A stretch of DNA of 64,000 nt from Fasciolopsis buskii. Its lineage: Eukaryota; Platyhelminthes; Trematoda; Plagiorchiida; Fasciolidae. The translations under genes were made by a program, and so were the position numbers. Position 1 is the stretch's first letter; every line of letters begins with the position of its first letter. The DNA lies in the NCBI GenBank assembly GCA_008360955.1, contig LUCM01006566.1, forward strand, positions 1 to 64,000. The letters run 5' to 3'. The notes under the pieces are model-generated. The model did not search any database. It was not told where the DNA came from and saw only the letters and a list, made by a program, of their open reading frames with translations. Below are positions 25,546 to 36,444 of this stretch, piece by piece.

Positions 25546-25667
25546 GGGGTCACGGCCAACAGAGAGCTACCAAGTGAAGAAGTTGACCGGCGGCAGGAGG
25601 ATTTGGACCTTCGACCTTCATGTCCAAAAGCTGCGATCCCATTCGCTTCGCCACAGCCAGCCAAGGT
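25546..25667 (-). mobile_element. tRNA-derived SINE relic, family 1, copy A
   Basis: On the minus strand this has a tRNA-like head. A degraded A-box-like TGGCTGGCTGTGGCGAAG lies at about 25645-25663 and a degraded B box (GGTCGAAGGTCCAAATCC) at 25599-25616, followed by a body ending in GGCCGTGACC. It aligns with copies at 43384-43508 and 26444-26513. The shared landmarks on the plus strand are CACGGCCA, the GGAGGATTTG..CC block and CGACCTTCA. The acceptor stem cannot pair, so this is not a functional tRNA gene. Confidence 0.6.
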
Positions 25668-25805
25668 AATAACCGTTGGGGTTGCATGCACTTGTCCATC
25701 TAAAAGTTCTGCTCTACCATGAATCATAGATTCCAAGGTACCTGCCTAAAATTTCTTTCTGCTTCCAAATAATCGCATTCTTATGTTCACTGACTGGTTC
25801 AGTTT

Positions 25806-26304
25806 ATGACCTTTGCAAATGTACCTTTTAATGATGATTCTAACGGTTTTTTTTTGGGCCAAAGCAGAACTTCAAATCGGATGAAAAGAGCATTTGGGGC
25901 TGTTGTATTTTCGTGCTCATTCCCGATCTGGATCAGGTTCCACGAGAAGAATCCGTTCGAGGAACGAAAAAAAGGAGAATCGCGGGAGAATTATGGGGCT
26001 AGGACATACGCGAATAAGTGACAGATCGAACTGCGTAGTTTGCAGGCCACCTACAGGAATACTCCAAAGGAGGATCAGTAGAGGTCAAAAGAAATGCCTT
26101 AGACGGTGTTATGCAGATTATTTTTGATGACCACCTTAGTTGAAGTCTTCCAGCGGAAAAGCAGTGAAACTCGGCAACATAAAGAAACCAATTAGTGACT
26201 AGACCAACAGAAGCACAACTGAAATTATCAGGATTGCAATCACTAGCATGGCTAGTAGCCCCACAATTGCATTGTGGCCTGTAAAACCATCTGGGGAACG
26301 GCAC
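25806..26304. other. Overlapping open frames, no recognised gene
   Basis: Three frames of 71-101 codons overlap here (25806-26021 and 25894-26127 plus, 25999-26304 minus). None has a known motif, and overlap on both strands suggests chance. It sits between two SINE relics. Confidence 0.4.
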
Positions 26305-26366
26305 AGATTAGTCGGTTAGCATGCTAGCATTTGGACGAGGAGTTCGCGGATTTCACTCCTGTAACA
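26305..26366 (+). mobile_element. tRNA-like SINE head (plus strand)
   Basis: This resembles a decayed tRNA. A D-arm/A-box-like TTAGTCGGTTAGCATG is at 26308-26323. A variable-arm plus T-arm segment follows, with the B box degraded to GGATTTCACTCC at 26348-26359. The spacing is tRNA-like, but the T loop lacks the invariant TTCGA, so no intact tRNA can be claimed. Confidence 0.4.
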
Positions 26367-26443
26367 AATCTTATCTTAGTTTTTGGGTAATATTTCAGTT
26401 CATTTACTAAGGAAACCACAAATTGCGCTATTCTGACAAAAAA

Positions 26444-26513
26444 CGGCGTCCAATAAAGGATTTAGAAGTGAGGAAGTTGAATGGCGGCGAGAGAAATCAA
26501 TCCTACACATTCC
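26444..26513 (-). mobile_element. tRNA-derived SINE relic, family 1, copy C (partial)
   Basis: Aligns with 25553-25619 of copy A in the same orientation. The clearest shared block is AGTGARGAAGTTGA followed by TGGCGGC or CGGCGGC. The tRNA head is too decayed to mark an A box. It lies tail-side towards the plus-strand SINE head at 26305, so two relics of opposite polarity sit about 80 bp apart. Confidence 0.5.
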
Positions 26514-26519
26514 AAGTAG

Positions 26520-28060
26520 AGACGAATTATTGTTCAATGCCAGATACCTTCTTATTAGGGTGTCACTTAGATTACTGAAACACGGAACACTTGTCATTCA
26601 AAAAATTAAACAGTATGAAACGATTATGATAATTATCTTAATTACAGTGATCGGCAAATCACGTCGCTCGTTTTTCACAAGCAACTTTGAGTTCTGTATC
26701 CGGAATTTGAGTTCACCAGCTGGATGTTTATGTTGAAAGAAAGATTGAATGCCATACTTCCTAAGCAGACTTAATTAACAAGTAAAGACAAACTGCCGCG
26801 ATTCTCGCATCAGTTTCGCATTTCGTCAGTTTGTAATAATCAGTAGCATTTGCCGTCCCTAATCAATTTGTCTAACTCATTTCAGGCAGTCTTCTGTCGG
26901 ACAAGTTGCTGCCATTTCTCTAACAACAATGAAATGACAAGATGATGAAGCTCAGATGTGCGATTGTAGAACAGTGTCCTTTCTTTTAATGAGTTGTAAC
27001 TGTAAATGCAACAGCAGGAATCTCATTCCCAAAAAAACTAGACAATGTTGACTTGCAACATGGAGAAATAAACTGGAAAGCAATCAGTCATATTTGTTAT
27101 TTCCTAATGGTGATTATCGAGTAGACATAAGCAGGATTACGGATCTCCTCGAAACTAGCTAAACACTATATTCTCGTGCACCCGGAAAAACTCCACTCCA
27201 AATTCCAACTTCAGAACTGGCCTTTTGGTAATCAAATAATAGTACTATTAATTTGTTCAAATTAGTATATCCCTGGACATATCTGCTGGATAAAACTGAC
27301 CAACATTTTGGAACATTGCTCAAGCATGAAATAAGTTTAAATGGTGATCGAAATTGCACAAATGTCAAAAAGAACATTTTCTGGTTTCACTGGAGTTAAG
27401 GCTGAGGATGTCACTATTACAGCCCTAATTTTAACAATCTATCAGTGTTCACTACTACATCTTTCTTAATTTTCATCGTAATGTCTTTGATTTACACCAC
27501 TATCGTCCCGACTTTGTTAGTTTTAGTGTTACAAATTATCATTTCACAAATGAAGGTGTTTGGTGGTGCCATCAAATTACATCTTGATGAGTAAGTTAGG
27601 TGCAAGATAAAAGATTTGTGATTTCTTGCTCATCTCTGATTCGATCTAATATATGCTCCGTGTTTTTGAATCATTCGTAATTAGAATGTCCGAGTTGTAC
27701 AGACCGAATAAAAAAGCAATTTTACCCAAGTTATTTATTACCCAGTAATGACCATACCGGTGTCGATGCAGATGTCTCTGCCGAATACAATTATGGGATT
27801 CAGGGGACATTGTCGACTGGAATTATCTGTCCTCGAAGCCGTTCATTTCTTGCCCTAGGACTTTAACTATTTAATCACAGTTTTGAAACGGGTGCGTTAA
27901 TCTGGTTTACGTTTGGGCCAACCCTTCGATTTGGATAACCTGATGCGCTATAGCGGCAGCCAAACTGAAGAATGTTCTTAAAACTGCAAGAACGCTCGTT
28001 CAGGTCGAATTAGACATGCTCATGGACGCTTTTTCGGATTACTCGTTTGTTACTGTCGAT
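26520..28060. other. No gene seen
   Basis: All frames are at most 72 codons. No repeats or RNA motifs were recognised. Confidence 0.55.
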
Positions 28061-28097
28061 CCCGTGGTGTGCAGAATTCCTTAAAAATTACCACTGA

Positions 28098-28316
28098 GCA
28101 CATTGAGAAAACACAAGTTGGCGAACAAGCTCGTTTTCAGTGATTCGTACTCATGCCATTACATCACTATATATATATATATATCTTGACAAAATATTTT
28201 CACTATAGGAAGGATTGGATTAGTCATTTAAAAATATGGGTGGGGAAGGGATTTGTGATTTGAGTACGAATCACTGAAAACGAGCTTGTTCGCCAACTTG
28301 TGTTATCTCAGTGTGC
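28098..28316. mobile_element. Near-perfect inverted repeat, foldback/MITE-like element
   Basis: Two 56-bp arms (28098-28153 and 28261-28316) are reverse complements with only two mismatches. They enclose a 107-bp spacer that contains a (TA)8 run at 28168-28184. The 13-bp sequence GTGTGCAGAATTC is present in direct orientation at 28067-28079 and 28311-28323. The right copy overlaps the arm end, so it may be a target duplication or part of the repeat. A 20-bp piece of the arm recurs at 40504-40523. There is no open frame inside, so any transposition would be non-autonomous. A recent foldback duplication is an alternative. Confidence 0.8.
28168..28184. repeat. Short (TA)n run inside the inverted repeat
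   Basis: Seventeen bases of alternating TA in the spacer of the foldback element. Confidence 0.95.
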
Positions 28317-28324
28317 AGAATTCT

Positions 28325-31300
28325 CGAAAATTTTCTGCCACACCCTACATATCATGTGACAAATAAGCGGAGTTCGATAAACAACTCCGCGATTTATCTG
28401 ACTGGTTCCTTGTAAAGTAGTAATAACATTCTTGAAAATAATATTATAAAACAATGATATTGTCCATCAGAAAGTTTTAGTGGTATAAAATGACTAAACC
28501 TTCTTGTAAGCAACTTTCATCACGAACGTTCTAACCGTCAGCAAATATAATATATAAATACACACTGGCCACTGTAAGAAAAGCTTTCCTTTAAGATCTC
28601 GTGTACGCTACCTTGGCAATTTTAATTTGGTAATCCCGAAATGGTTTGCTTTTAGACGGTAGCAAGTCTGTTAGACATTCACGAGCATCGAGCTGGTATT
28701 TTCCAGTATTCCACTATAATCTTATTTTTTCGCGGACGGCAGCAGAAAATATTCGAAGACCATATTCTTCAGCAGGAACGTTTTTATTCGGGAAGTAGCA
28801 TCGTGTCTGAACTTTCGGTGTTTAGCCTTTTGTGGTATTTTTGATTCCAAGTGCTGCAGTTTTTGTAGTTTAGTAAACAATTGAAGATAACTGTAAATGC
28901 ACTTTTTAAACATTCCATCCATATTGGGCCTTTTCACAGTCTGCTCTTGTAGTGAAGATCGTTTTCTTTCCCGACTGTCTATTGACAGGACAAGTGGACT
29001 GTCCTACCTATGGAATTAGCTCATCCATGTTATTGATTAATAAATAAGGAATGCTAGAGAGTAGGAGTATTTCCTTATTTTAGCAGTAATACTATTCTCC
29101 CAGCCCGTATTAGAGATCTTTCAGGTACGTTGTGCTTATTCTTTGAGGTAGGGTGTTTGCAAATGAGAACACCTAGGTTGTCTCCAACAACCTGCACCAT
29201 AGTCATTAGCTACCTTGGCATGTTGATGGTCCGACTGCTTCGAGTTTTCATTCATTCCCTCCAATGTAGACCTAACCCTAGAGATGTTTTGTTGTCTGGA
29301 AAGAATGAGTGCTCACTGCTAGTTACTTCAAAAATAATTTGCCATCACTAACGCAGAATCAGCGCCATTGCTATAAGTGAAAATGATAATTGAATTAATC
29401 ACTATAACGAACAGGATGCTAATTCAATTTCTGTTTGCCAGTGCCTTCAGCTGTGAACGTACATATTTTCTAGCAATTTTACTGGCGTTGTGAATAAAGA
29501 TTTCATAGCATGCGAATCTGAAACATTGACAATTGGTCAGGTGAATCTCATGCCTACGCTCCAATCACCAGCAAGATTCAAACGTGTAAATTCAGCACGG
29601 AAAATTGTTTGTCTCCATGAGCCCTACTGGAACTCGTTCAGTCATCAAAATCCAAACTATAATGCGCACTGATTTGCACTCACGAAAGTAAACCTCCTGA
29701 AACATTACTATTCCCTTTTTCTTGCTGAAATTCTCAAGTGATCAGCCATGGTTTCCCGGCTTGAAGTCGTGGCGTAAATTTATGACTGAGATGTTTGTTC
29801 ACAAATGTGTCTGTTAAAGAATGAGTTAGTTTATCTTTTGAGTTTGAAATGTGAGTATTTTTGCATCGAATCCAAACAGAGAAATTTGGTTTAAGTGCAC
29901 TCAAGTCTGCCAAAAGTAGCGGTCGTTAAGATAGGCAAATTGCGAGATGATACTATAACTTTTGAAGCCAAGTTTTCATTGTCTGCCAACAAAAAATCTC
30001 ACACCGTCGAGAGGTAGCAGCCTTAGAAATGTTTCACTTCAGTCAAAACCAAAGGCAATCAAAATTCGTGGGAATGAATTCTTAAAAGAATATGCTTACT
30101 GAGTTGAGAGTTATGCACCTGACAAATAAGAACCAGCCGTCTAATTTTGACGGGTAAATTAGTTTGTCCATTTTTATCCAAAGCCTTTAGTAAGCCGTAT
30201 TGTGGTATGTGCATTCAGAGTTCTTGTCTACGAACAGTAAATATCGAAATACGGGAGGGTGGAGATTTTGTAGATGGCTTCTGATCCCCAAGAAGCGTGA
30301 TTCCTTGCAATGAAACATTTTGGCGCTTCGCAAAGTACTTAGAAAACACGAGTGGATTCAACGATAATGCATTTTGTGCCCCTTACGACTATTTATGTTT
30401 CCTCTACTACCTTCTTTTTTATCAGTAGTAAAGAAAATGCCAAAATTTTAAAGCAGTCCATTTACTTATACGGGGAGTACAACCTTTTGTGGACTTGACT
30501 GTGGCTTTAATTCTTCTGTCGACGCTGATGTTTCTTTAAGGGATAAGTTTACAGGATACGCACAAGAAAACGCCGAAAACCAGGGACGCGTTAATCTTTC
30601 TACCTCCAATTGATATCGTGATCAGAAACGTCTGGCTTTGTCTGCTGATAAACCCCATCCTTAAGATTCCGTTGATATTCACTTCAAGAATGTAATACCT
30701 TTAAAGGGTGGTCACTTGTTAATAACTGGACGTATCTATGTGCAAAAGCAAAGCAAACAACATAAATACCAGCCCAACTTCAACGGTTTTATCCTTTTAC
30801 CAACACGGAAGAAATGCATCAGGGCATCAGGTCAGCCGAAATGCCATAAATGTAAGAGTGTCCTAGTGAAGTCCAGAGTTCTCCCTACCCAAATCGTCTT
30901 TGATAACCACGCGATAGACCCAATGGCAGTTCCCAGACGCTGGAACACTTGTTTAAAATTGTCTGATATGTGGTACTCAATTCAATGAATATCTCAAAAC
31001 AGATTTACCTCGCCTTCAATTTCACGTGTCCGAAACAATTTTGTGTGACCCAGAAGAAAAGTGAGAATTGGCTTTCTTGGTTGAAGATTTAGCACATTTT
31101 TGCGGTAGACAAGACTGATCAAGGCAAAGGCATTTTCATTGGTGCTTTCTGGCATAGTTTGCCATCTCTTGAAAAATCTGGCTACATATCAATTCATTTC
31201 GTCTGAATTGTAACAATAAACTGCATTTGTTGTGCATCCTGTTTAATTGACTGAACTACATTAACACTGACTTCCACATGGTGTGGAAAATAAACAGCTA

Positions 31301-33260
31301 CTGACCTGCTGAATTGTGCTATCCATTCCGATGCCGAACAAGTCGGATAGAAACACAGAATCGCAAACCCTCGCGACCACGATTTGTTAGGCTCGATCCA
31401 ATTAAAACAAGAGTCCCACGCAAGGTGTAAGCAAACTGTTTTCTGTTCGCAGCTACAGCAACCTGCTAGTAACTTCTGTCGGATAAAGTGAGAGATCGAC
31501 TGGTTTATTTTGAAGTAGTTCACTTATTGGATGGCATGTTTCTGCCACCAGAGCCCTGACAACTAAACCATAGCTGTTTAAACAACATTTCCAGAAGATT
31601 GACTGCGATACATTTTGCCACCTGATACAGCTGAGTACCTGACAGAGTCTAGTAATGGCAATTTTTCGGCTTCGACAAATATTAGGGTACGGGAATCATA
31701 ACTTGTTGAACTAGGTGTCAACTTATTTTGTCGATGCATGTCTACTATGTCATGTGCTCCGTGATAGTTAGAAAACCAATGTGATCCAGATAAACTGAGT
31801 CCAAAAATGTACACTGTAATCTATTTCGTCTATCGTTTGCGGGTCACAATTAACGTAACCCAGTGTCTGCAGTGCAGAATAGAAAAACAAGATCCCCTCT
31901 GACAGTAAACATGAAATTTAATGAGTTGACCGATGAGTAACAGTTTCTTCGTGATTGCGAAAATAGCCTAAGCAAAATAATGTACACTCGGTTTCGTTCG
32001 CTGGATAATATTTACCATTTGCCTCTGTCAGTCTTTGTACTTCCTTTGTGAATTTATAAAACAAAACGCGCAGTGTTTAGAATGACGTATTCAAACACGG
32101 TGAAGCTACCGAATAGAGATGAAAGAAGGCTGGAACGCTCTAGCCGCTGGAGCCACATTCAGGTACCAAGACAATGAAAGAATTGGGGAATTCCCGCTTG
32201 CCCGTAGGCAGGAAGAGGCACAGCGGGTCGAAATTTAGAGACTATCGCTTGCAACTTTATCATGTCTGTACAACTGGTGAAGATTGATGATCCACCCATA
32301 GTCCGGCATATGTGTTCCGTGCCACAGAAAAATAGCGTGTGGACGAGGGCACCAAAAACCCGTTACAACATGATTACGCAACTCCTTAAATGGACTAGAA
32401 TTTTGCCGGTTATCTTTGCAATAAGATACTTCTATGTGTTTGTCAATAAACCAAGCAGTCTAATTCCGAAATCACGCGACTTAGCTACTTCCAATTGTTC
32501 AGCGGCTGACGCATGGCATCTTCTAAGTTTACAAAAACTACAGTGAATGTGCTTAGTGCTTTGCCTAAACAGTTTTGTTTTTTTTTCTCGTTCAGCTGTT
32601 TCTACAGGCCAGCTGGGCGTATGAAACTGCAAAAGTTGAGCGAGGTTTGCCATTCTGGTTTTCTTTTTACAATTAAAATGCTTTCCAGCATTCACTACTA
32701 GTGGCATAGCTCAAATACACTTCACCGTGAATGTGACAACTAAACGTTTGATACAATACTTCGCAAAACGCATGACATATCAGTTCCATTTGACACCAGG
32801 ATTTTCTGGAATCTCCTAATCGTTGGAAGAATGTGGCTCGGTCCCTTCATTGATAGAAACCTCACCTTAACAGGATTTATCCAATTGCTATTACAGATGG
32901 GATTCAATTAAAAAGGCTTTCGGCAAAGGTGGTTGGTGGGATAATGCTTAGTTTGTGAAACGGTGACGGAAAATGTCCTCAAATTAGGTGAATCCAAAGC
33001 GATTGCTATTCTTGGCCAACAGTCCCATGCTATGATCTTATAACTCAAAGAATGACCGTGAAAGCGGCACATGGATCCTTTGAAGTGACTTAAGACCCAG
33101 TGGATAGATTTCGCTGTAAATGAAAAAAAAACTGCAGGTTAGTTGAAGGACAAGTTGGAATCATATGCCACAATCTATTGATCAGAAGTGCAAAATCTGA
33201 TCGCAGAAAGTTAATGTGGACGAATAACAATATGCGTGTGATAACCAAGGGGAAGTTACA
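28325..33260. other. No gene seen
   Basis: The longest frames are 109 codons (31194-31523 minus) and 94 codons (32262-32546 plus; 113 stop to stop). Neither has a recognised motif. No SINE, LINE or simple repeat was found. Confidence 0.5.
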
Positions 33261-33262
33261 AG

Positions 33263-34147
33263 ATGACGATGTTTCCGGGAAAATCTCCGAAGAATAAAAT
33301 TCTACTTAGTGACTACAGAAGAAGAACAGTGGAACATCGACGTTGTTTTCGGGCCACTGACCTTAGGTTGGCTGTTATCGATAGGTCACCGATCATTTTT
33401 GAACACATTAATGAGGCGGATGAAATATGGGTGAAGTTCCACTAGTCACGTGATATCAGTTTAGAGGTTTGGGATAGATCTGAGTTTTGCAACCTACAAG
33501 AAGCCTCTGGTGTGAAGCAGAAGACCAACTGTGACAGCGCGGGAAGCAAAATTTGACACAAACCAGGTGCAGGATTACAGTGAGATTGCCAAAAAGTCAA
33601 AAGGGAGCAGTATATGAAACAGTCCAATTTCACCAAAGAATAAATGCAGAAAAGAAGAGTGGCATTTTAAAATCATGAAAGTGTGGCATTTTTGAATGTG
33701 GAACCTCGAGAGAGATGGGTTCGAGGTAGGAACTGAAAGGTGCAATTACGTCACTGAGGTAACGGTTAGAGTTGGCGTTTACTCGTCGAGGAATGTAATA
33801 AGAAATAGCAAGGTAGTGGGCGTCATCTTCGGCAATGGAATGCACTGAATTGAATACAGCGGGTAAATCAATAAATTGAAGCAGCAAGGTGTGAGGAAAC
33901 AGTGAACCTTTGGGGACACCAGGATTCACAAAATATGGTTGACCTCAAGCATCTCTGGAGGATATATCTGCTTATTTGACTTCGAAGACAGAAAGAGCCG
34001 AGACGTGCGGAGTGTGGGCAGAAGGCCATCTTGCAATTCTTGGTCGACTCCTCCAGAGATGTCAAACCTGAATGTCTGTTTCTTAATGGCGGTCGAGCAC
34101 AACTGGTCAGCAGATCATGGACTGAACGAATAAGTGGAAACCCATAA
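33263..34147 (+). pseudogene. Possible decayed coding tract in one frame
   Basis: One plus-strand frame runs from an ATG at 33263 to a TAA at 34145-34147, with about a dozen internal stops over 294 codons. That is fewer than the roughly 19 expected by chance. The open blocks at both ends are the most coding-like: 60 codons at the start (33263-33445), then 33875-33976 and 33980-34144 at the end. The end block has charged translations such as LRRQKEPRRAECGQKA and NGGRAQLVSRSWTERI. No family is recognised. Opposite-strand frames (33630-33929, 33868-34065) overlap it. This could be an old retropseudogene or simply chance. Confidence 0.15.
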
Positions 34148-34149
34148 TA

Positions 34150-35670
34150 TCCGTCAGAAAATGATCGCTCAGTGGATAATTAACCATGCTGTTTCAATGT
34201 TTAGTAATCCTGTATTAAGCTCAATAGCCACGATAAATTCAGGTGGATGAACATTATTACAGTTCCCGTCTAATTTGATCTAATTTCACTTAAGAAACCT
34301 CATCCAGATGGGAGCCAGCGAGCTTAGTGGATTCCGACGTCATTTACAAATGAAAATAACAATCTAGATCGAAATGTATCGAAAAGTCAATGCATCACGT
34401 AATGTATCTTTGTATATAAATAATCAAAATTGAGTAACATCCTATCGACGATGCTGTTACTGATTTTTGATCCATTGAATAGTAGAATCTGTCACGACGA
34501 AATATGCTCTGAATAAAAGTAATTTTATGCAGCGAAATGCATGAGCTGCGGCCTTAAAACAGCAGATTATTTTAATATGAAAATAAATTTCGCAGTACTA
34601 CGCTTCAAATGAGTAAAGCAGAAACGTCCATGGCACCGTTATTTCTATCGCACCGCATGCTGTCCAATATTGGCTGACATAGAAACTGACTAGCGGCTAG
34701 TAATTTTGATGATCAGTTTAAAACTTGAAAGATTAGATTTTTCTGCAGTGAACCTGATTGGTTGTCCGTTTTGATGGACTTAATTTCGGTTTCGATGCGA
34801 CTTCTCGTACAAACCTACCGGGGTTTGCAGATTTTCACAAAAAGTCTAAAGGTGCACAATTCACATAGCCACTCCGAAAAATATTCATATTAAAACTGGT
34901 CAAGCTTTTTTTTAGACTTCCCAAGTGGGATAACACAACGGGCGCATGACAGTATGATGAACAGAGCGCCAATGACCCGCTTTTGTCACGCCACATATCA
35001 TACTAGAAGGGACTAGAGAAGATTCTGTAAGGTCACCAACAACAAAAATTGACGGAGCGCATTTGACTTTAATTAAGATTTGGCTGTGTATGCATAACTT
35101 TCATCGAATTTTCGTTAGTAGATTACCAATGAGCTTCAATTCACTATGCTTTCTTCAATAGCAAGTAGATCTGAAACGAACACATAAACTATACCATACT
35201 TTGATTCTGGTAGAAAAGAGCCCATGAATGCAAGAATTCCATGGTTGTTCATGTGAGTTGAGTTGTTATGTATGTGCTGGGGTTGTGGAACTTCGTATAC
35301 CATTTAGGAGCTTAGGTTTGGAATTGGAGCTTGTGATTCACTCACTTTTCATGTACTCATGTCAATCCATGGAATTGGAATACTAAACAGCAAATTTTCG
35401 CCTGTTGAAGTGGTCAAGACCTTATGGTCCCATAGAAGCTGGCGACTTTTCGCATTCCCAACGAAATAATTTTCGTCTCATCGTGAGCTATAAGGCATAC
35501 GTCTTCAGAGATGAATGAAAAACTGCTTGTGACAGTTCCATTAGCGATGCATTCTTGTAAACTTCGGATGTGCTCAATGTTATGCAAGGTAAAGATACGG
35601 AGCTGCAGTCTTCAGACATGACCTTTAAATTTGATTTTAGCTAGCCACTCCACTCGCACTCGCTACACAC
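34150..35670. other. No gene seen
   Basis: No frame reaches 60 codons over most of this interval and no repeat was recognised, apart from a 14-base CTTCCCAAGTGGGA at 34917-34930 that recurs at 59384-59397. Confidence 0.55.
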
Positions 35671-35673
35671 ATG

Positions 35674-36442
35674 TCATCGTTTCCCAGTCACTTTTGTTTT
35701 AAGGGATTTTCTCTGTCCGTGGCCGGTTTGAAAATCTAATCCAATCTCATCTGCTACCTCAGTGTCATCGTCTTCCAGTTGCAGTTTTTTTTTGAGATCC
35801 CTTATACTCATGACCTTCGGTAGATCCATATTGTCCCCACTTCACTTACAGTTAAATATCAGCTTCTGCCAGTCAGAGTTTACTTCCCTAATCTTCAATC
35901 TTTGATCCTCTACAGTCCTTCTCACGACCTTTCATTTTAAATAGCATCCCCGATTTTGTGAAATCACCTAGACGATCGGGCTAACTGACGGACTTGAACG
36001 GTTATCATTTGACTTATCGCTGACATATCTTTGCCAAGTTTTGAGGCCTCATTGCCTAAATCTGAGGCATGTGCACCTTTCGTTAATTGCTTTTGTATAC
36101 GCTTTTGATTCGGGCATGTCGATTAATGGACTAAACACGGTTTCAGTTCCGTACGAGTCAACAACAACAACAACTTCATACGAAGACAGTTTGTCACTTT
36201 GTCTCACTGGCGCTGCAGCTTCTCATTCTCGGATAACGAGACAGAAATTTAGGTGAAAGCAGAATTCCTAATATACGGCTAACAAAAAACAGATGGGCTG
36301 CTTTGTGGTATGTCGCCTCGGTTCATGGAACAACGCCAAGACCCTTGGGACGTTCAACAATGTGAAAACATCGTCTCCCATTTATCACCGTTATTATGGA
36401 AGAATCAGGACGAGCTACGTCGATTCCACCACTTGAAAATGA
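35674..36442 (-). pseudogene. Coding-like tract with frameshifts, possible decayed exon
   Basis: On the minus strand, successive open blocks overlap end to end but switch frame. They are 36326-36442 and 36197-36322 (one frame, a single TGA between them), 36052-36222 (57 codons), 35967-36122 (52 codons), 35891-35980 (30 codons), and 35674-35829 (51 codons from an ATG). Translations are rich in charged residues. The 52-codon block holds a heptad-like stretch (DLGNEASKLGKDMSAISQM) that could form a coiled coil. The last block has an acidic run (LEDDDTEVADE). A (CAA)5 repeat on the plus strand encodes five valines in the 57-codon block. The plus strand of 35640-35960 is strongly pyrimidine-biased. 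No family can be named. It may be a dead gene fragment, or real exons that I mis-phase. Confidence 0.22.
36158..36174. repeat. (CAA)5 microsatellite
   Basis: Five CAA units in a row, lying inside the coding-like minus-strand tract, where they read as poly-valine (GTT). Confidence 0.9.
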
Positions 36443-36444
36443 CT

